Source: Pelobates cultripes (lineage: Eukaryota; Chordata; Amphibia; Anura; Pelobatidae). Taken from it: a DNA stretch of 64,000 nt. Made by a program: the position numbers and the translations under genes. Each line of letters opens with the position of its first letter. Position 1 is the first letter of the stretch. The DNA lies in assembly GCA_933207985.1 (NCBI GenBank), contig OW240917.1:124955829-125019828 (forward strand), read 5' to 3'. Of the stretch, positions 42,770 to 57,700 are shown one piece after another. Under the pieces are notes generated by a model. That model worked only from the letters and a program-made list of their open reading frames with translations, searched no databases and was not told the origin of the DNA.

Positions 42770-45700
42770 TTATTTATTTTTATTTATTTTTCTCTTAAAT
42801 TTGTGACTGCCAAGCATTTGTGTTAATTTGTATTAAATGGATTGAAAGCAAACATTAAAAAAAATGTGGGTTAGGGGGCACACCCAGAACCAGCGTTTCT
42901 CAGCATTGGAACAGCACAAACACATTAAAGTACAATGCACACACACAAAAAGTTTAACTCGTACAAGGCTACTTACAAATCGCCTATCTTGGCAAACAAA
43001 TATGGGGATTACTTATACCATATGGCCATGTCGTATTAAGTTTACCACTTACAACACCTTAATATCTGTAGGGCCTACACTGAGTTTAACATGTTGAGCA
43101 TGCTAACTGCAATACTTACCGCACAAGGCTAGTGCCTACCTTCCTGTACCTATAGAACATCGTGTTCTGGTACCTATCCTTCTCCCCTAGTGGATAATCT
43201 ATTTATCTGTTTTTAAAGTTTTTGATTAGGTTATAATAAAGGTAGGGTTTTTTGCCTCTCCTGTTACTTTTTCCTTGTGCATATATATTCATCCCTCATT
43301 ACTTTGCTCCTTCTCAGCTTGGCCCCCGATGCCCTGGAGCACCTATTGAGTCTTTATTTTCATTTGGTATAATTAAGGGTTAATGGAGATTTGGGGTGGG
43401 TTACACCAGGTAAATGCATTTCTCAGCACTTGTGCTGCTGTATACCAAAATGCATACAAAATACAGTAAGGGAACAGTGCGCACAAAAAAAAAATCTGTT
43501 TTAGATCTTACAAGGCTACTTAAAATCACCTTTTTTAGCAAATAAACATAGACAGTTGTTTAAGCCTAGAATGATATCAAATAGTTTGGGAAATGTCCAT
43601 TAAAAGGTTTATATTAAACTATTCACTAGGAGGAGGGTATCTTTTTATTGGGAGAGATAAAGATACAGATATAACAATATATGTGATAAACATAGGTTAC
43701 ATAGCGACAGAAAACATAAGTGATATACAGTGACCATTTAATAGGTATATTAAAATACGAAAAGCACATAGCACATAAGCCAATGAAGGGTGATGAGTTA
43801 TCTAAAACAAATTAGGCATTATGAGAAAACTAACGGTATGGAACATATGGAACCTCATATATGTTGGCTGATGAGCCAAGCTCTGCTTGCACCAGTAAAC
43901 AATTTGCCACATACAAAGAGCTGTAGTTGTTATGGTACTTGGAGTGATAACTTGTCTGCAATTTACATCTCTGTCGCATTCTTTTGACTGATATATTTTG
44001 GGTAAATTAGCTTAGTAATGGAAATGGAATTTAGTTTAACTTCCACCCATTGCCAAAGATAACGCTTCTCATAAGAAAAAGTAGTTCCTTCTTTGTCTTA
44101 TGTATAACTAAAATACAAATTTCCCAAACAAAGTAATACCAAGGGGAATAAGAAAAATATTTTGTGATGACAAGAAGCTCAAAAGAAAAATATATCAATA
44201 TAAATAGTTTTGGTTCCTACAATGTTGTGTAAACCATAAACATGCAAGGTATAAGCAAAAAGAAAAAAATGTGAGCAAAGATTATGAATCCAAAATAAAA
44301 TGTATGCACAAGTCTTACCAATGGTTTCATTTTTTTAAAGTCATTCTCAAGACTGTAAATATAGGCTGTATATAAATTGCATGATACTTTTATATATCAT
44401 GTCAGTTTGAGTGTGTCAGTAGCTAAAGAACAAAATAGATGTTTGGGGGTCTCGAGGACTGTAGAAGTCATTTTATCCATTTTCATTGTCTTGTTGATAC
44501 GGATAATTTCAGACATACTAGGAAATTTGCTGTCTGCACAGTGTGGCTGTAGCTCCACGACTTGCCAAGGCAGTTTCAGCTGCTAATTTATTTTGGGCTC
44601 TTGTGAGTGAATCCCGAAGCTTACAGAGGAGTAAAGACCAAGAATCACGAAATAGGGGTTTAGACAGGTCAGTAGAGATAGGTAAAGAAACAGGAGACCA
44701 AAGAGTTAAATTTGACAACAACCCCACCAACAGTGGATGTACAGGCCCCACAGTCCTTCCAACAGAGGACAGTAGGTTTTGATGCATGTGTAGAAAGTTT
44801 TAAGGAATGAGATACCAGTGCAAAGTTATTTAAGGCTGACCATTGTGTGTCACCTATATAGTTAAGGAAGTTGTTTGTTCCCAAATACCCTGCCAGTCAT
44901 TAGAGCAGTGGTTTCCAAACCAGTCCTCAGGGCACACCTACCAGTCCAGGATTCAGGGATTACCCAGTTGTGTCTAAGGTGTTTTTGATGAAAAAAAAAA
45001 AATACCTTAGACACAACTGGATATTCCCTAAATCCTGGACTGGTAGGTGTGCCTCGAGGACTGGTTTGGAAACCACACTGCCTTAGAGACATCTGGGGGA
45101 TCCAAATCTCTCTCCCAAGCTGGCAATGTAAGTTGAGAGGGATGAGTAGTTAGGGGAGAATATAGAAAGGAGATCCATCTATTCGCTTGATGTAAAATGT
45201 GCCAGTGTTAAACCTGGGAAAGCTGTCTGATAATATTTGGGAAAATTGTGCAATCCCAGACCTCGAAATTTAACATATACATACATAGATCAGCAGACAT
45301 AAGGCTTTTTGCCTTTCCAGATGACAGAAACTATCTGGGACTGAATGGAGGCAAAGTCCGACCTACAAAGAGGAATAGGGAAAGTTTGAAGAAAAAAAAA
45401 AAAATAGAGAAACCGTGGGGAAGGTTAATTTTAAAGAACAAATATTTTGACATATGACTACACACATCTGTAAATGACTTGCCTATCTAACTACTCAGCT
45501 GCCATACAGGGAGTGCAGAATTATTAGGCAAGTTGTATTTTTGAGGATTAATTTTATTATTGAACAACAACCATGTTCTCAATGAACCCAAAAAACTCAT
45601 TAATATCAAAGCTGAATATTTTTGGAAGTAGTTTTTAGTTTGTTTTTAGTTATAGCTATGTTAGGGGGATATCTGTGTGTGCAGGTGACTATTACTGTGC

Positions 45701-48700
45701 ATAATTATTAGGCAACTTAACAAAAAACAAATATATAACCATTTCAATTATTTATTATTACCAGTGAAACCAATATAACATCTCAACATTCACAAATATA
45801 CATTTCTGACATTCAAAAACAAAACAAAAACAAATCAGTGACCAATATAGCCACCTTTCTTTGCAAGGACACTCAAAAGCCTGCCATCCATGGATTCTGT
45901 CAGTGTTTTGATCTGTTCACCATCAACATTGCGTGCAGCAGCAACCACAGCCTCCCAGACACTGTTCAGAGAGGTGTACTGTTTTCCCTCCTTGTAAATC
46001 TCACATTTGATGATGGACCACAGGTTCTCAATGGGGTTCAGATCAGGTAAACAAGGAGGCCATGTCTTTAGATTTTCTTCTTTTATACCCTTTCTTGCCA
46101 GCCACGCTGTGGAGTACTTGGACGCGTGTGATGGAGCATTGTCCTGCATGAAAATCATGTTTTTCTTGAAGGATGCAGACTTCTTCCTGTACCACTGCTT
46201 GAAGAAGGTGTCTTCCAGGAACTGGCAGTAGGACTGGGAGTTGAGCTTGACTCCATCCTCAACCCGAAAAGGCCCCACAAGCTCATCTTTGATGATACCA
46301 GCCCAAACCAGTACTCCACCTCCACCTTGCTGGCGTCTGAGTCGGACTGGAGCTCTCTGCCCTTTACCAATCCAGCCACGGGCCCATCCATCTGGCCCAT
46401 CAAGACTCACTCTCATTTCATCAGTCCATAAAACCTTAGAAAAATCAGTCTTGAGATATTTCTTGGCCCAGTCTTGACGTTTCAGCTTGTGTGTCTTGTT
46501 CAGTGGTGGTCGTCTTTCAGCCTTTCTTACCTTGGCCATGTCTCTGAGTATTGCACACCTTGTGCTTTTGGGCACTCCAGTGATGTTGCAGCTCTGAAAT
46601 ATGGCCAAACTGGTGGCAAGTGGCATCGTGGCAGCTGCACGCTTGACTTTTCTCAGTTCATGGGCAGTTATTTTGCGCCTTGGTTTTTCCACACGCTTCT
46701 TGCGACCCTGTTGACTATTTTGAATGAAACGCTTGATTGTTCGATGATCACGCTTCAGAAGCTTTGCAATTTTAAGAGTGCTGCATCCCTCTGCAAGATA
46801 TCTCACTATTTTTGACTTTTCTGAGCCTGTCAAGTCCTTCTTTTGACCCATTTTGCCAAAGGAAAGGAAGTTGCCTAATAATTATGCACACCTGATATAG
46901 GGTGTTGATGTCATTAGACCACACCCCTTCTCATTACAGAGATGCACATCACCTAATATGCTTAATTGGTAGTAGGCTTTCGAGCCTATACAGCTTGGAG
47001 TAAGACAACATGCATAAAGAGGAGGATGTGGTCAAAATACTCATTTGCCTAATAATTCTGCACTCCCTGTATTCTATTGACCCTGTAATTACAGACATTA
47101 GTAGTAGCCCAACAGATATTTTCTTTTTACTATAATTAGTGTTATTTGACACTCGAAGATTGGGGAGCAATGTTAAGTCTTTCAGTAATAAAGACAAACA
47201 ATTTAAGGAGATGAAGTAATGATAAAGATGTATAGTGAAGTAAACAAAATCAGTAGTCTAGATATGCCTATTTAGTCATTACGTACAGACACTGTTACAA
47301 TCTTAAAATACCAGTAGGTAAAAATTAGCCGTCTAAATGTATTTTTGCTTGTTATTGTGTGTTCTGTTGAACTTCTGAGAGAAACAAAGCATTCTTACTT
47401 GCAGGTAATGTAGATGAAGAGCCCACATCAGTGACAGGCCGTAAAGATTCCCTCAGTATTAATCTAGAGTTTGTCAAAGTAAGTTTGTCCAGGATGAGAC
47501 GTTCCGGTGGAGCATCCTTTTTTGAAAGTGTGTCTGCTACCAAAACTGCAAGCAAAATGGATACCACACTTATCAACATCTCGGGTATGGCTTAGATAAA
47601 CATAAATTGTACTTACCACAATTCTTGTTTCAGTTAATATTTGGTATAAGAGGGGCATATACTACACTAAAGAGTTTAAGACTGAGAGTTATTGTTTGTT
47701 AGTTCTTGGAAAATGTAGCAAGTAAAGAATATAGCCTTCCTCGGGTAGCAGTAAATGTAAACACTAAAGAAATTCAACCATGTTTGGCATGTGTTTGTCT
47801 ACCCTGAGGTTTAATAGTGTGCAAATTTATTTTGGTCTGCCACTGGATTTCTATTTGTCTTTCAATGTAAAATGTAATTATTTATTTTTCCTATGCTTAG
47901 CTGTCTGTGACATCGGCTCTGCTTCCTTCAAATATGACATGCGTCGCCTTAGTGAAATATTGGCCTTCCCAAGGGCCTGGTATCGGAGAAGCATTGCTCG
48001 ACGTCTATTCCTTGGAGATCAAACAATCAATTTGCCTGGTAAGCTGTTAATATCGGAATAGGATGATAATTGTTTATATTTCCAACTTGTATAATATGAA
48101 TATTTTGTCTGGTTCAAGGAAAATATTTACAATGGTTACGTTTGTTATATGAATGACTTGTAAAATATTGCATTGGTTAGCATTGTAGCAGTTTAAAATT
48201 CTAAGACTCTATAATATATTCGTAGTTTCTAAAATTGTTATGAATTTTTGTATTTGTGTGTTTTGTGTGTATGTGTAATTTCTACACATCATGTTTTCTA
48301 CAACAGTAGAGCATGGAAGGTGAGGTACATCCATACTGTTATCCATACTGTTATCCATGCAGTTATTCCCTGAAAAAAATGGGGGGAAAGTACAGTTTGC
48401 CATTAGCAATAGCAGCATCTCCTATATCTTTCAGAATTGGAACAAACATTGTCTGGTATGTTAGTGATTAGTTGGAGTTTCCCTCTCAAGCTAAATTAAA
48501 AATGGCAGCTTAAACCGCTGCAACCCAGATGTATAGCTACTACTTATCTCAGGCAGCATCTTGGCATGATTGTCCTGTTGCTGTCGTAACAGCAAACGCT
48601 TCCCTTTAACCCCTATACTAACAATAATAGTAATACCAAGAGCAGTCACAACAATTACCTTAACATGCTCTAGCTGTAGCCTAATATATGATGTAATATC

Positions 48701-51700
48701 AAAGATTAATAATAGTGAAAAGTGCTTTAAGGGAAAAATAATGTCATCTTCTGGAGAAAAGTCTGCGTATGACTTATATATTTTATATAATATGTGAAAT
48801 GCTATTGGGCTGATTTATGAAGGTTTTTAACTGATATATGCACTTTCAGACCAAGTGTGATATTGTAAGGAAAATAATGACACTTACACAATATTATTTC
48901 TAATACAGTCCAATGTTTTGAAATAGTTTGTTCATATTATTTATGTATTTGGGTAGCAAAATAATAAAATATACAGTAACCAGACTACTATTCAATACAT
49001 TATTTAGTAAATCATTTTCTTGTGTTTTTAGTGTCAGGACCTGGAACTCCTGATTCTGTAGAAGGGGTGAACCAACACCTGTCTCCTGAATCTTCTCGTA
49101 AGGCGTATTGTAGGACATGGGAGCAACCTACTCAATCAACCTCATTCACACACATAGGGCAGTCTCCCAATGTTTTCAGTGAACACATGCCAAATAGTAG
49201 CATGTCCCCAGGAGCAGCCACTCACTCTTTGAAATCTCCAGCTGCGACAAGATCAAGGAGTGTATCAGATTCCTCTGTGCCACGAAGAGGTATGCTATTT
49301 CATTTAAAAGAGACATCTACTGTACAGAGTAAGTGAGACCCAGAAATAAGAAATGCTTTAAGGGTGTATGTTCGTGTGTGTCTGTTGCACTCTCTACCCC
49401 TCCCCTCTATCTATCTAGCTATCCGTTTTACAGCTTTAACAGAAGATTGACTAACACGTATCCTTACTTTATGCCTTCTCAAAGAAACACTTGACGAGAG
49501 TTTGTTCTTGTCAAGCTTAAATGGAAACCCTATCTTATATAATGTTACTTTTACCAAAACATTTTGATCTTAACAGTGGGATTATGTCTGTCTGTCTGTT
49601 CAGATCTGACAAATATTATTCTCTCTTTTATTGTGTAGATTCAGTCACAAAAACTGCAACACCGTCATTCAGCAAAGCAGCTAAACCTTCCAGCCAGCAA
49701 GGGTCTCCATGGGAAACATTGGTTGTGTTTGCAATTAATTTGAAACAGCTAAATGTCCAGATGAATATGAGCAATGTTATGGGAAACACAACGTAAGTAA
49801 AAAAACTTCGTTACACACACTTAGTGGAAAATAGTGGTATTGGTTAAAATATATGAATAGATTTACTTTTGTGAAAAATTTTTTTTAAATTATGCAAAAG
49901 TTATTTTGTTTTTGACGAAGTAAAGATGTATGTGTTCAAAACCATAAGAGTGTACTATTAGAGGTATTACTTTTTTTTTCTTTTTTCTAAAAGCATGCCT
50001 GATGTAGTGATTATGATGTCAGTAGTGCCCTGGCCCTCTACCAGCATAAGTAGTCAAATAGTTTAACTGTTTACCCGAGGTCAGGCAGACGCCTCCTCTG
50101 ACACTGTATTGCAATATACCCATGTAATGGCAGTCAAATACCTGGTATTTGATTTGTTTAATGATTCGTGGTTTGTCACTTTTTACTAATATTTTTGCCC
50201 TTTGCAAAATTATGGAGAGGTAGTGTACAGACACAGTTCGCATTAAGTAATGCTAATGTATAATGATCTTATTTCAAATACACGTTTGGTACTTTTCTCC
50301 AGTAGGCTGATCTGATGAGAAACTATTAATACTTTAAAGCACATCAAGTGCTATCTTGTGTCCGTTTTATCGCTATGTTATTATTATAATAATACTTTAT
50401 TTAAAAATTATTTAAAGCGCCAACACATTCTGCATCACAATTAGTATAAATAAAAAGAGAAACGTACAATACATCTAAGACAACGCAAAATTTCACAAAC
50501 AAATATAGGAGATGTGGATGGCCCTATTCCCTCAGGGGCTTAACATCTAGATGGATAGGATGGGTAAGAAACAGGAGGCGAAAACTGCAAAGGTGAGAGT
50601 TATGTTAATACAGAGTGAGATGAGGGCATTTGTTGTTGAAGTGGAATGAATTAAGTGGTAAGTTTCCCTGAACACGAATGTCTTTAGGGAGCACTTAAAG
50701 AAAGGCAAACTAGAGGAACGTCTGACAACAAAGGGATGATAGTAGAAGGTGCATAGAGCAGGTCTTCGTTAGATCTTGAGGGCAGACTGGAGTATATTTT
50801 TTTTAATGGTGAGGAGACATAGTGGGGAGTAGCATTAGTAAGAGCTTTGTAGGTCAGGGTGAGAATATTTTTCTTATTCTTCTGTGATGGGAAGCCATTA
50901 AAGGGACCAGCATAGCGCTGTAGCATATATACAACCAGTAAGGTGGTTTAGCCTGGAAGAAGCATTCAAGCTGGGCTGAAGGGGGTAAATGTGGAGAGAG
51001 GGAAGCCAGTTAGTAGGTTATTACAGTAATTGAGACAAGAAATAACAAAGGAATGAGTTTGCTTAGTTTTGGAAATATTGCATAGGTGCTTGCAGCAGGA
51101 TGAAGAGAGTTGATGTGAGAAATGAAGGACAGATTTGAGTCAAGTGCAACTCCGAGGCAGCGCAGCAATGTGAAGACAGCAATGCTGTCCAATTATAGAA
51201 AAGTGTGATAAAGTAGAGTTCAGGGGGGAATAATAAGGATCTCAGTCTTGGACATATTGATCTTGAGGTGGTAAGAGAGCTTCCAATAAGACATGCCTGT
51301 TAAGCAGGCGCTGACATAAGAAAGGTTAGAGGTGGAGAGGTAGATCTGAGTGTCATCATCTTAAAGTGATATATGAAACAGTATTAGTGGAGAAGAGTAG
51401 ATGATCCAAGACTTGAGATTTTAGGTACTCCAATTGACAGGGTCATTGGAGGGGAGGATTTGCCAGCAAATGACATAGAAAAGGACTCGTTAGAGACATG
51501 AGAGTGGATCCAAGAGAGAGCTGCGTCACAAAAACCCAGAGAGCTGAGAGTCTGTAGGAGCAGGGTGTTCAACTGTTTCAAAGGCAGCTGAGAATAAGAG
51601 TAGAGAAGTGTTCAGTGCATTTAGCCGAAAGGAGGTTGTTGGTAACCTTGGTGATGGTAGTTTCATTTGAGTATTGGGGACAAAAGCCAGATTGCAAGGA

Positions 51701-54700
51701 TCAACCAGGTAGTTGGATGCAAGGAAGTAAGTTGAGCAAATGTAAACTATTTTTTCCATTAGTTTAAATGTAATGAATGTAAGTGGATGTAGTGATATGA
51801 GGCAGTAATTTGTAGGCGAATTCGGGTAAGTGATCTTTGCATGTTTGGAAGAGGATGAGAATGAACCAATAGGAAAGGATAGGTTGAAGATGTGAATACA
51901 GAGAAAATATTAGATGTGAAGAGATAGGTTCAAGCTGGCAGGTAATGAGGTATACAGAAGAAACTTCATCCTCTTTGGCTTAAGGGGAGTAGCAGAGAGT
52001 TGCAGTGGGGTTGGAGGCGGATCATTGCAAAGCTTGTGTCTAGGTGGTGTTTTAGATAGTATGCTTTTTTTCTTGAGTACTAATGTCACTTGAGAGGGTG
52101 GTTCTGGGGGGAGAAGAGAAGTGCTTACCTAAGTGAAGGGCTGAATTCTATGAATGAAGAATACATTAATAGAGAATTAAATCTGCTTTAGTGAAAAAGT
52201 TATTCCAGGCAATACAGTCTTAAAGTCAGCATAGGACTATGTGAGCATGAAAATCTGTTCCATGACAGACATTTTAACTTTGCATTTTTGTACTCCTCAC
52301 CCAACAGGGACTCTAAGCGTTGAATACTTCTCTAAAATCTCCCTCAAGTGTGCACTTTTCAAATCACATTATGCAGTTTTAAAGTAATTTTATTTCATTA
52401 TATTATCAGGTGGACCACAAGTGGGCTTAAAAGCCAAGGTCGTCTTTCAGTGGGAAGTAATCGAGATAGAGAGATTGGCATGTCCGTCGGACTGGGCAGA
52501 TCTCAGCTTGACTCTAGAGGTGGAGTTGTTGGTGGAACAATAGATGTAAATACCTTAGAAATGGTTGGTAAGTTGAAGTGCGTTTTCAGGTTTCATCTCA
52601 ATTATCTAATTTTTAGTTTACTGTTAACAAATCTGTCTTGTGTCCAGCTCATATTTCAGAACACCCCAATCAGCAACCTAGCCACAAAATCCAGATTACA
52701 ATGGGTTCTACTGAAGCACGTGTTGACTATATGGGATCCAGTATTCTTATGGGGATCTTTAGTAATGCAGATCTGAAGTTGCAGGATGAATGGAATGTCA
52801 ATCTATACACTCCACTAGATACAAGCATTTCTGATAAAAGGTATGGTGTATATTGCATGTATATATGCTTGTGGTTTCTGTGCACTCTATGTAACCACAA
52901 GCCATTCCTACATTAGGACAAGCACACCTTCTGAAATTAACTTCTCTTTGTCCAGGCGGGGTAGATTGTATCATACACATCCAATACATCATCATAAAAT
53001 TTATGTAATACTCTAATACTGGTCACTGGTTGAAATCAACAAAATGCAAGTAAAGTAACATAACAGGTTTTTTATTGATTGATTTTTTTAAAAATTATTC
53101 ATAAATCTTGTCAAATTCTCAAAAAGAGCCTTTATTTTTATTATGTATATATAAGTAACAGCAGTGTTAAAATGATCAGTTTCATACATACAAACAGAAT
53201 ATTATAGTATTCTTGTATGTGTAACTGTGTGTAACTATTTCTTTCTTTGCCGTAGTGTCATTTTCATCCATGGAGACTTGCAGTGGGACATATTTCAGGT
53301 TATGATCTCCAGGTCAACTACTCCAGACCTCATTAAAATTGGGATGAAGTTACAAGAATTTTTCACTCAACAGTTTGATACAAGCAAACGTGCTTTGTCC
53401 ACCTGGGGCCCAGTACCATATCTCCCACCAAAGACTGTAGTTACAAATGTGGAGAAGACCTCACGTGAGCAATGTAAGATAGTCTTACATTCTATCAAAT
53501 CTTAATACATCCTTTTTTTCATGCAGAAAGATGTAGAAAGATTTAAAATGCAGTCCTAAACATAGTATTTAAAAGTGTTATCTGTCTGAATTTACTTTAA
53601 TTTCTAAACTGGCTAGAAATATGCGCTTAAGCATTTGAGACTTTATTAAACTTAGAGTACTTTAAAGATGTGTAAAATGTATCAAATGTTGATTTATACA
53701 AGTATGTCTTCAATAAACCTATTGTATTACAGAATTGTATATTCTTTTTTCTTTGCTCTTCCATTAGTGCTGGATGCTGCTCACCATCGGCATTGGCCTG
53801 GAGTGCTCAAGATAATATCAGGATCTCACTTATCATTGTTCCAGATACCATTACCAGAAGATACTGTTCAGTTAGGAGGCTCCATGAGTCTACATGGAAA
53901 CCATATGACATTAGCTTGTTTCCATGGACCCAATTTCCGTTCAAAATCTTGGGCATTGTTCCACTTAGAAGAGCCAAATATTGCTTTTTGGACAGAGGCA
54001 CAGAAAATAATTGAAGAAGGTAAAGCTTTTTATAAGTGTGTTCCTCTGTTTTGTTTTGTTGTTTTCTTGAAAATGTGTAGATCGGCTTTCTTTATTTAAT
54101 ACCTGACAAAATGGCTATACAAAGGTAGCATTGTGTCTTCTTTAAGAGAATAAGATCTGTATATTTTTATTTAATAAAGCTGCTAGTGCAGATTGATTTG
54201 TTTATTTTATAGCTTAACAATTATTTCTTTATTTTAAAATGCTCTTGTGCTTTTTAGGATCACTAATACTATGTATTGCACTTAAGGAAGACTGTATTTC
54301 ACCATGTCAGACCTGTTTCTGTTACTAACATCTCTAAACAGGAAAAATATTCACTTATGGTCTGTATTTTTAGTGTTCTCTTCTCGGGCAGTTAAAGGGA
54401 ATTGCTTACTTCTTGTGTAATGTGCATTAATGAATACTGTACAACTGACCTATAATAATTTTATAATCCTTGTCCCTAGGATCCAACGATCACTCTACAT
54501 ACATTGTTCAAACACTAGACTTTCATCTGGGACACAACACAATGGTCACCAAGCCATGTGGTGCCTTGGAGAGTCCAATGGCAACAATTACGAAAATAAC
54601 TCGAAGACGCCATGAAAACCCACCACATGGAGTAGCGAGTGTAAAGGAATGGTTCAACTATGTCACAGCTATGAGGAATGAAGGTTTGTTTTTACACCTC

Positions 54701-57700
54701 GTAATCATCTACAAACACTGCTCAATAAAATAAGTAGACAAGCCAAGGTTTTATGCAAGAAAATGTTTATGCAGTGTCAATAATTGGACAAAACACTCAT
54801 ATCCTGTTCTGGAAGTTGGAAGCAAGGTTAATTTTCCACAAAGGAAGGAGGCTTCCAATAGAACTGAGCCTCATTTTATTTTCAAAATATCAGTGAAGAG
54901 TTAAATCTAATGAACATGACAGTCATGTGTTGTATCTACTACAGACTAGCAAACCATTTTAAATTCAAGTGGCCAATGTGTTGGGTCAAATTGGATTAAA
55001 CACATTTGTATAAAATTCTTAATTTCAGAGAGCATTGGTGCCTTAGACTCCTGAAATTAATTTCTGAGTGGCAGCAAGGAAATGTTGTATGTGTTCCATA
55101 TACAAGTATATTATGCATAATTATTTCCCACTAATTCTAAATCATTATTCTGGTTATAGAACTTAACTTGCTTCGGAACGTTGATGCAAATAATGCAGAG
55201 AGCAGCACAGAAGTAAAAAATTCAAGCTTGTTAAGTGGCTTCCAGGGAGGGTCCAGTTATAACCATGAAACGGAAACCATCTTTGCTCTACCAAGGATGC
55301 AGCTCGACTTCAAATCTATACATGTTCAAGAGCCACAGGAACCAACATTGCAGGGTATGTGATTTTTCAACCTTTTTCCCCCCAACATAACAGAATTTAG
55401 TTATCCATCTCTCACAAGTGTCTCCAACTCCCATGTAGTGAATTTTTTTATTACAGATAGACACATCAGTTGTTCAAAAATGCATATCTGGAGACCAAAC
55501 TGAGCGTAACCGGCACCAAGCAGACCCACAAACCGCTGCCAACACAATGGGCTGAAAAACGAAGAAGCCCAAGCCTAACAAACTGCGGCAAAGCATGAAT
55601 ATTGGAGACCTCTGGAGACAAGCGTACACCGCTCAGGGCCCAAACACGGCCGCCTACACTGACTGATGCTCCGATGTCTCAGACGACTTCATAGCAAGAG
55701 TAGCTGCGGAGCACTCACCTGTCATGAGGGTACCTCTCTAGACTCCCCACAACCAGACTCATCTCCGGTGACCAAAGCGGTGATGAAGGAACTGCTGGCG
55801 GGCTCCAGCTCACCATACAGGCTGACATGGCCCAACTTCACAAGGACCTGCAACCTGGATACTCTGGAGGCTGATTCCCGCCAAAATACTCAACAGACCC
55901 AAGTCCTGCAGAAGGCAGTGCAAGATCTGCAACAGAAGAACCTCAAATTTGACCAATGCTTTGCGGCACTAGGGGATCAGAGGCGCAGCCTGAACGAGCA
56001 GAGGCATTGGGGAGGAAATACCACACGTAAGGTGACTCATGCAGGCCCTCTTGCCTCTCAAGCACACCAAGCAAGTGACCATGGAGGGGATGTTTCACTA
56101 ACCAAGACCAGCCAAGGTCCCAACCTCGGCACCGAGAGATCTCCTGGTGCGCTACCAAAACCACAGGAACAAATCAGCGGTGATACAAACCACACTAAAT
56201 CACTCGCCATACCTATTTGAGAATATGCAGCGATCGTTTTACGCAGACCTGTCAGGGTGCACACTGGTATGGCGACGCTCACTCCAGCCCAGCACAACAT
56301 CACATACAACTGGAGGGGGCCTCGAACACTGCTGGTCCTCCACGGGGACTCATCCACCACCATACAGGACATGCAAGGGGCAAAATAACTGCTACCTACC
56401 TTGGGGCCCAAGGGAACTCCCAACCCTGCACCTAGGAGCCCACAAAAGTGGTCCCATTCGTTCCCCCGTCAGGCCGGGACAGCAGCTTATGCAGCGGCCA
56501 CTACCTGATGGAATCCAGCCACAAACGCCAATCTACTCCCAGACCTCCGGTTCTGTGCAGAACTCACTCTTTATATGTTTACCTTGAACGCAATGTTATG
56601 TTTTTATGTTTATTCTCTCATGGTACCACTCACCACTGCCAGCCACTTACTGCACCATTACGCATTCTATTATGTTGCTCCCTCTAACTCCCTTGTAAAC
56701 TGGGCAGCCCCGCCCCCCTCACCTGGGGTAAAAGGGTACACTCAAGCAGTATTAGAGCAGGGTATCTGTACCCCAACCTCAGGCAAGACATAGCCTAGCT
56801 GCCCTAGGAAGAACACGTACTTTAATCATTGTCATCTCCCACCTCCCCCGCCTATAGCTAGCCCACACAGGCACCACAAGTATTAAATAAACAAAAACCC
56901 TTGGCTCATGGTCCACTGTTATAATGTGACAGATGTTCTGTTTAACGTGTACAACTGGCTGTTTATATTATCTCTCACATATGCTTGTTATTTATTGAAT
57001 TCAACTGCGGCTATGAACCGAGACAAAAGTAAAGAATAAAAAAATAAAAAAATGCATATCTGTAGCCTCTATTCAATATTCTCTCATGAACTTTGGATCA
57101 ATATGCACTAGCTGTTTGTTTATTTTTCTTTCATCGCAGATCTCGACAGCAAACCAAATGTGGAGTGCAGTGTGGTAACTGAGTTTACTGATCATATCTG
57201 CGTGACCATGGATGCTGAACTTATCATATTTTTACACGATCTGGTATCTGCTTATCTAAAGGAGAAAGAAAAAGGTAACTAGATTAAATATATATATTTT
57301 TCCCCCCCACCAAATGGGCAGAATGTTTCCTTAAATGGTCCATAAATCTGACAACCTAAAATATACATGTAAATTAGTTGCTAGCAAACCTTTTCTTAAT
57401 TTTTTTTATTAAAAACAAGTTTAATGTTAGAAGTAGTAGGCATGTTATGAACCGACAATAATTTAAGACTTGTCTATGGACATCTTCCAAATTGATAACA
57501 TTAATTGTGTTTTTGCATTCAGTTATATTTCCACCTCGTATTTTGACAACACGCTCAGGACAGAAAAGCCCTATAATACAGATTGATAAAAACACTTCTG
57601 ATAAGGAAAAAGAGGAGAACACAAATTACACTTACGTGGACTGGAGGGAATTTATGTGCAATACATGGCACCTTGAGCCAACACTCAGGTATATATAAAT

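Noticed and set aside
45838..46815. Plus-strand frames of 70-113 codons
   Set aside because: They are shadows of the minus-strand transposase gene.
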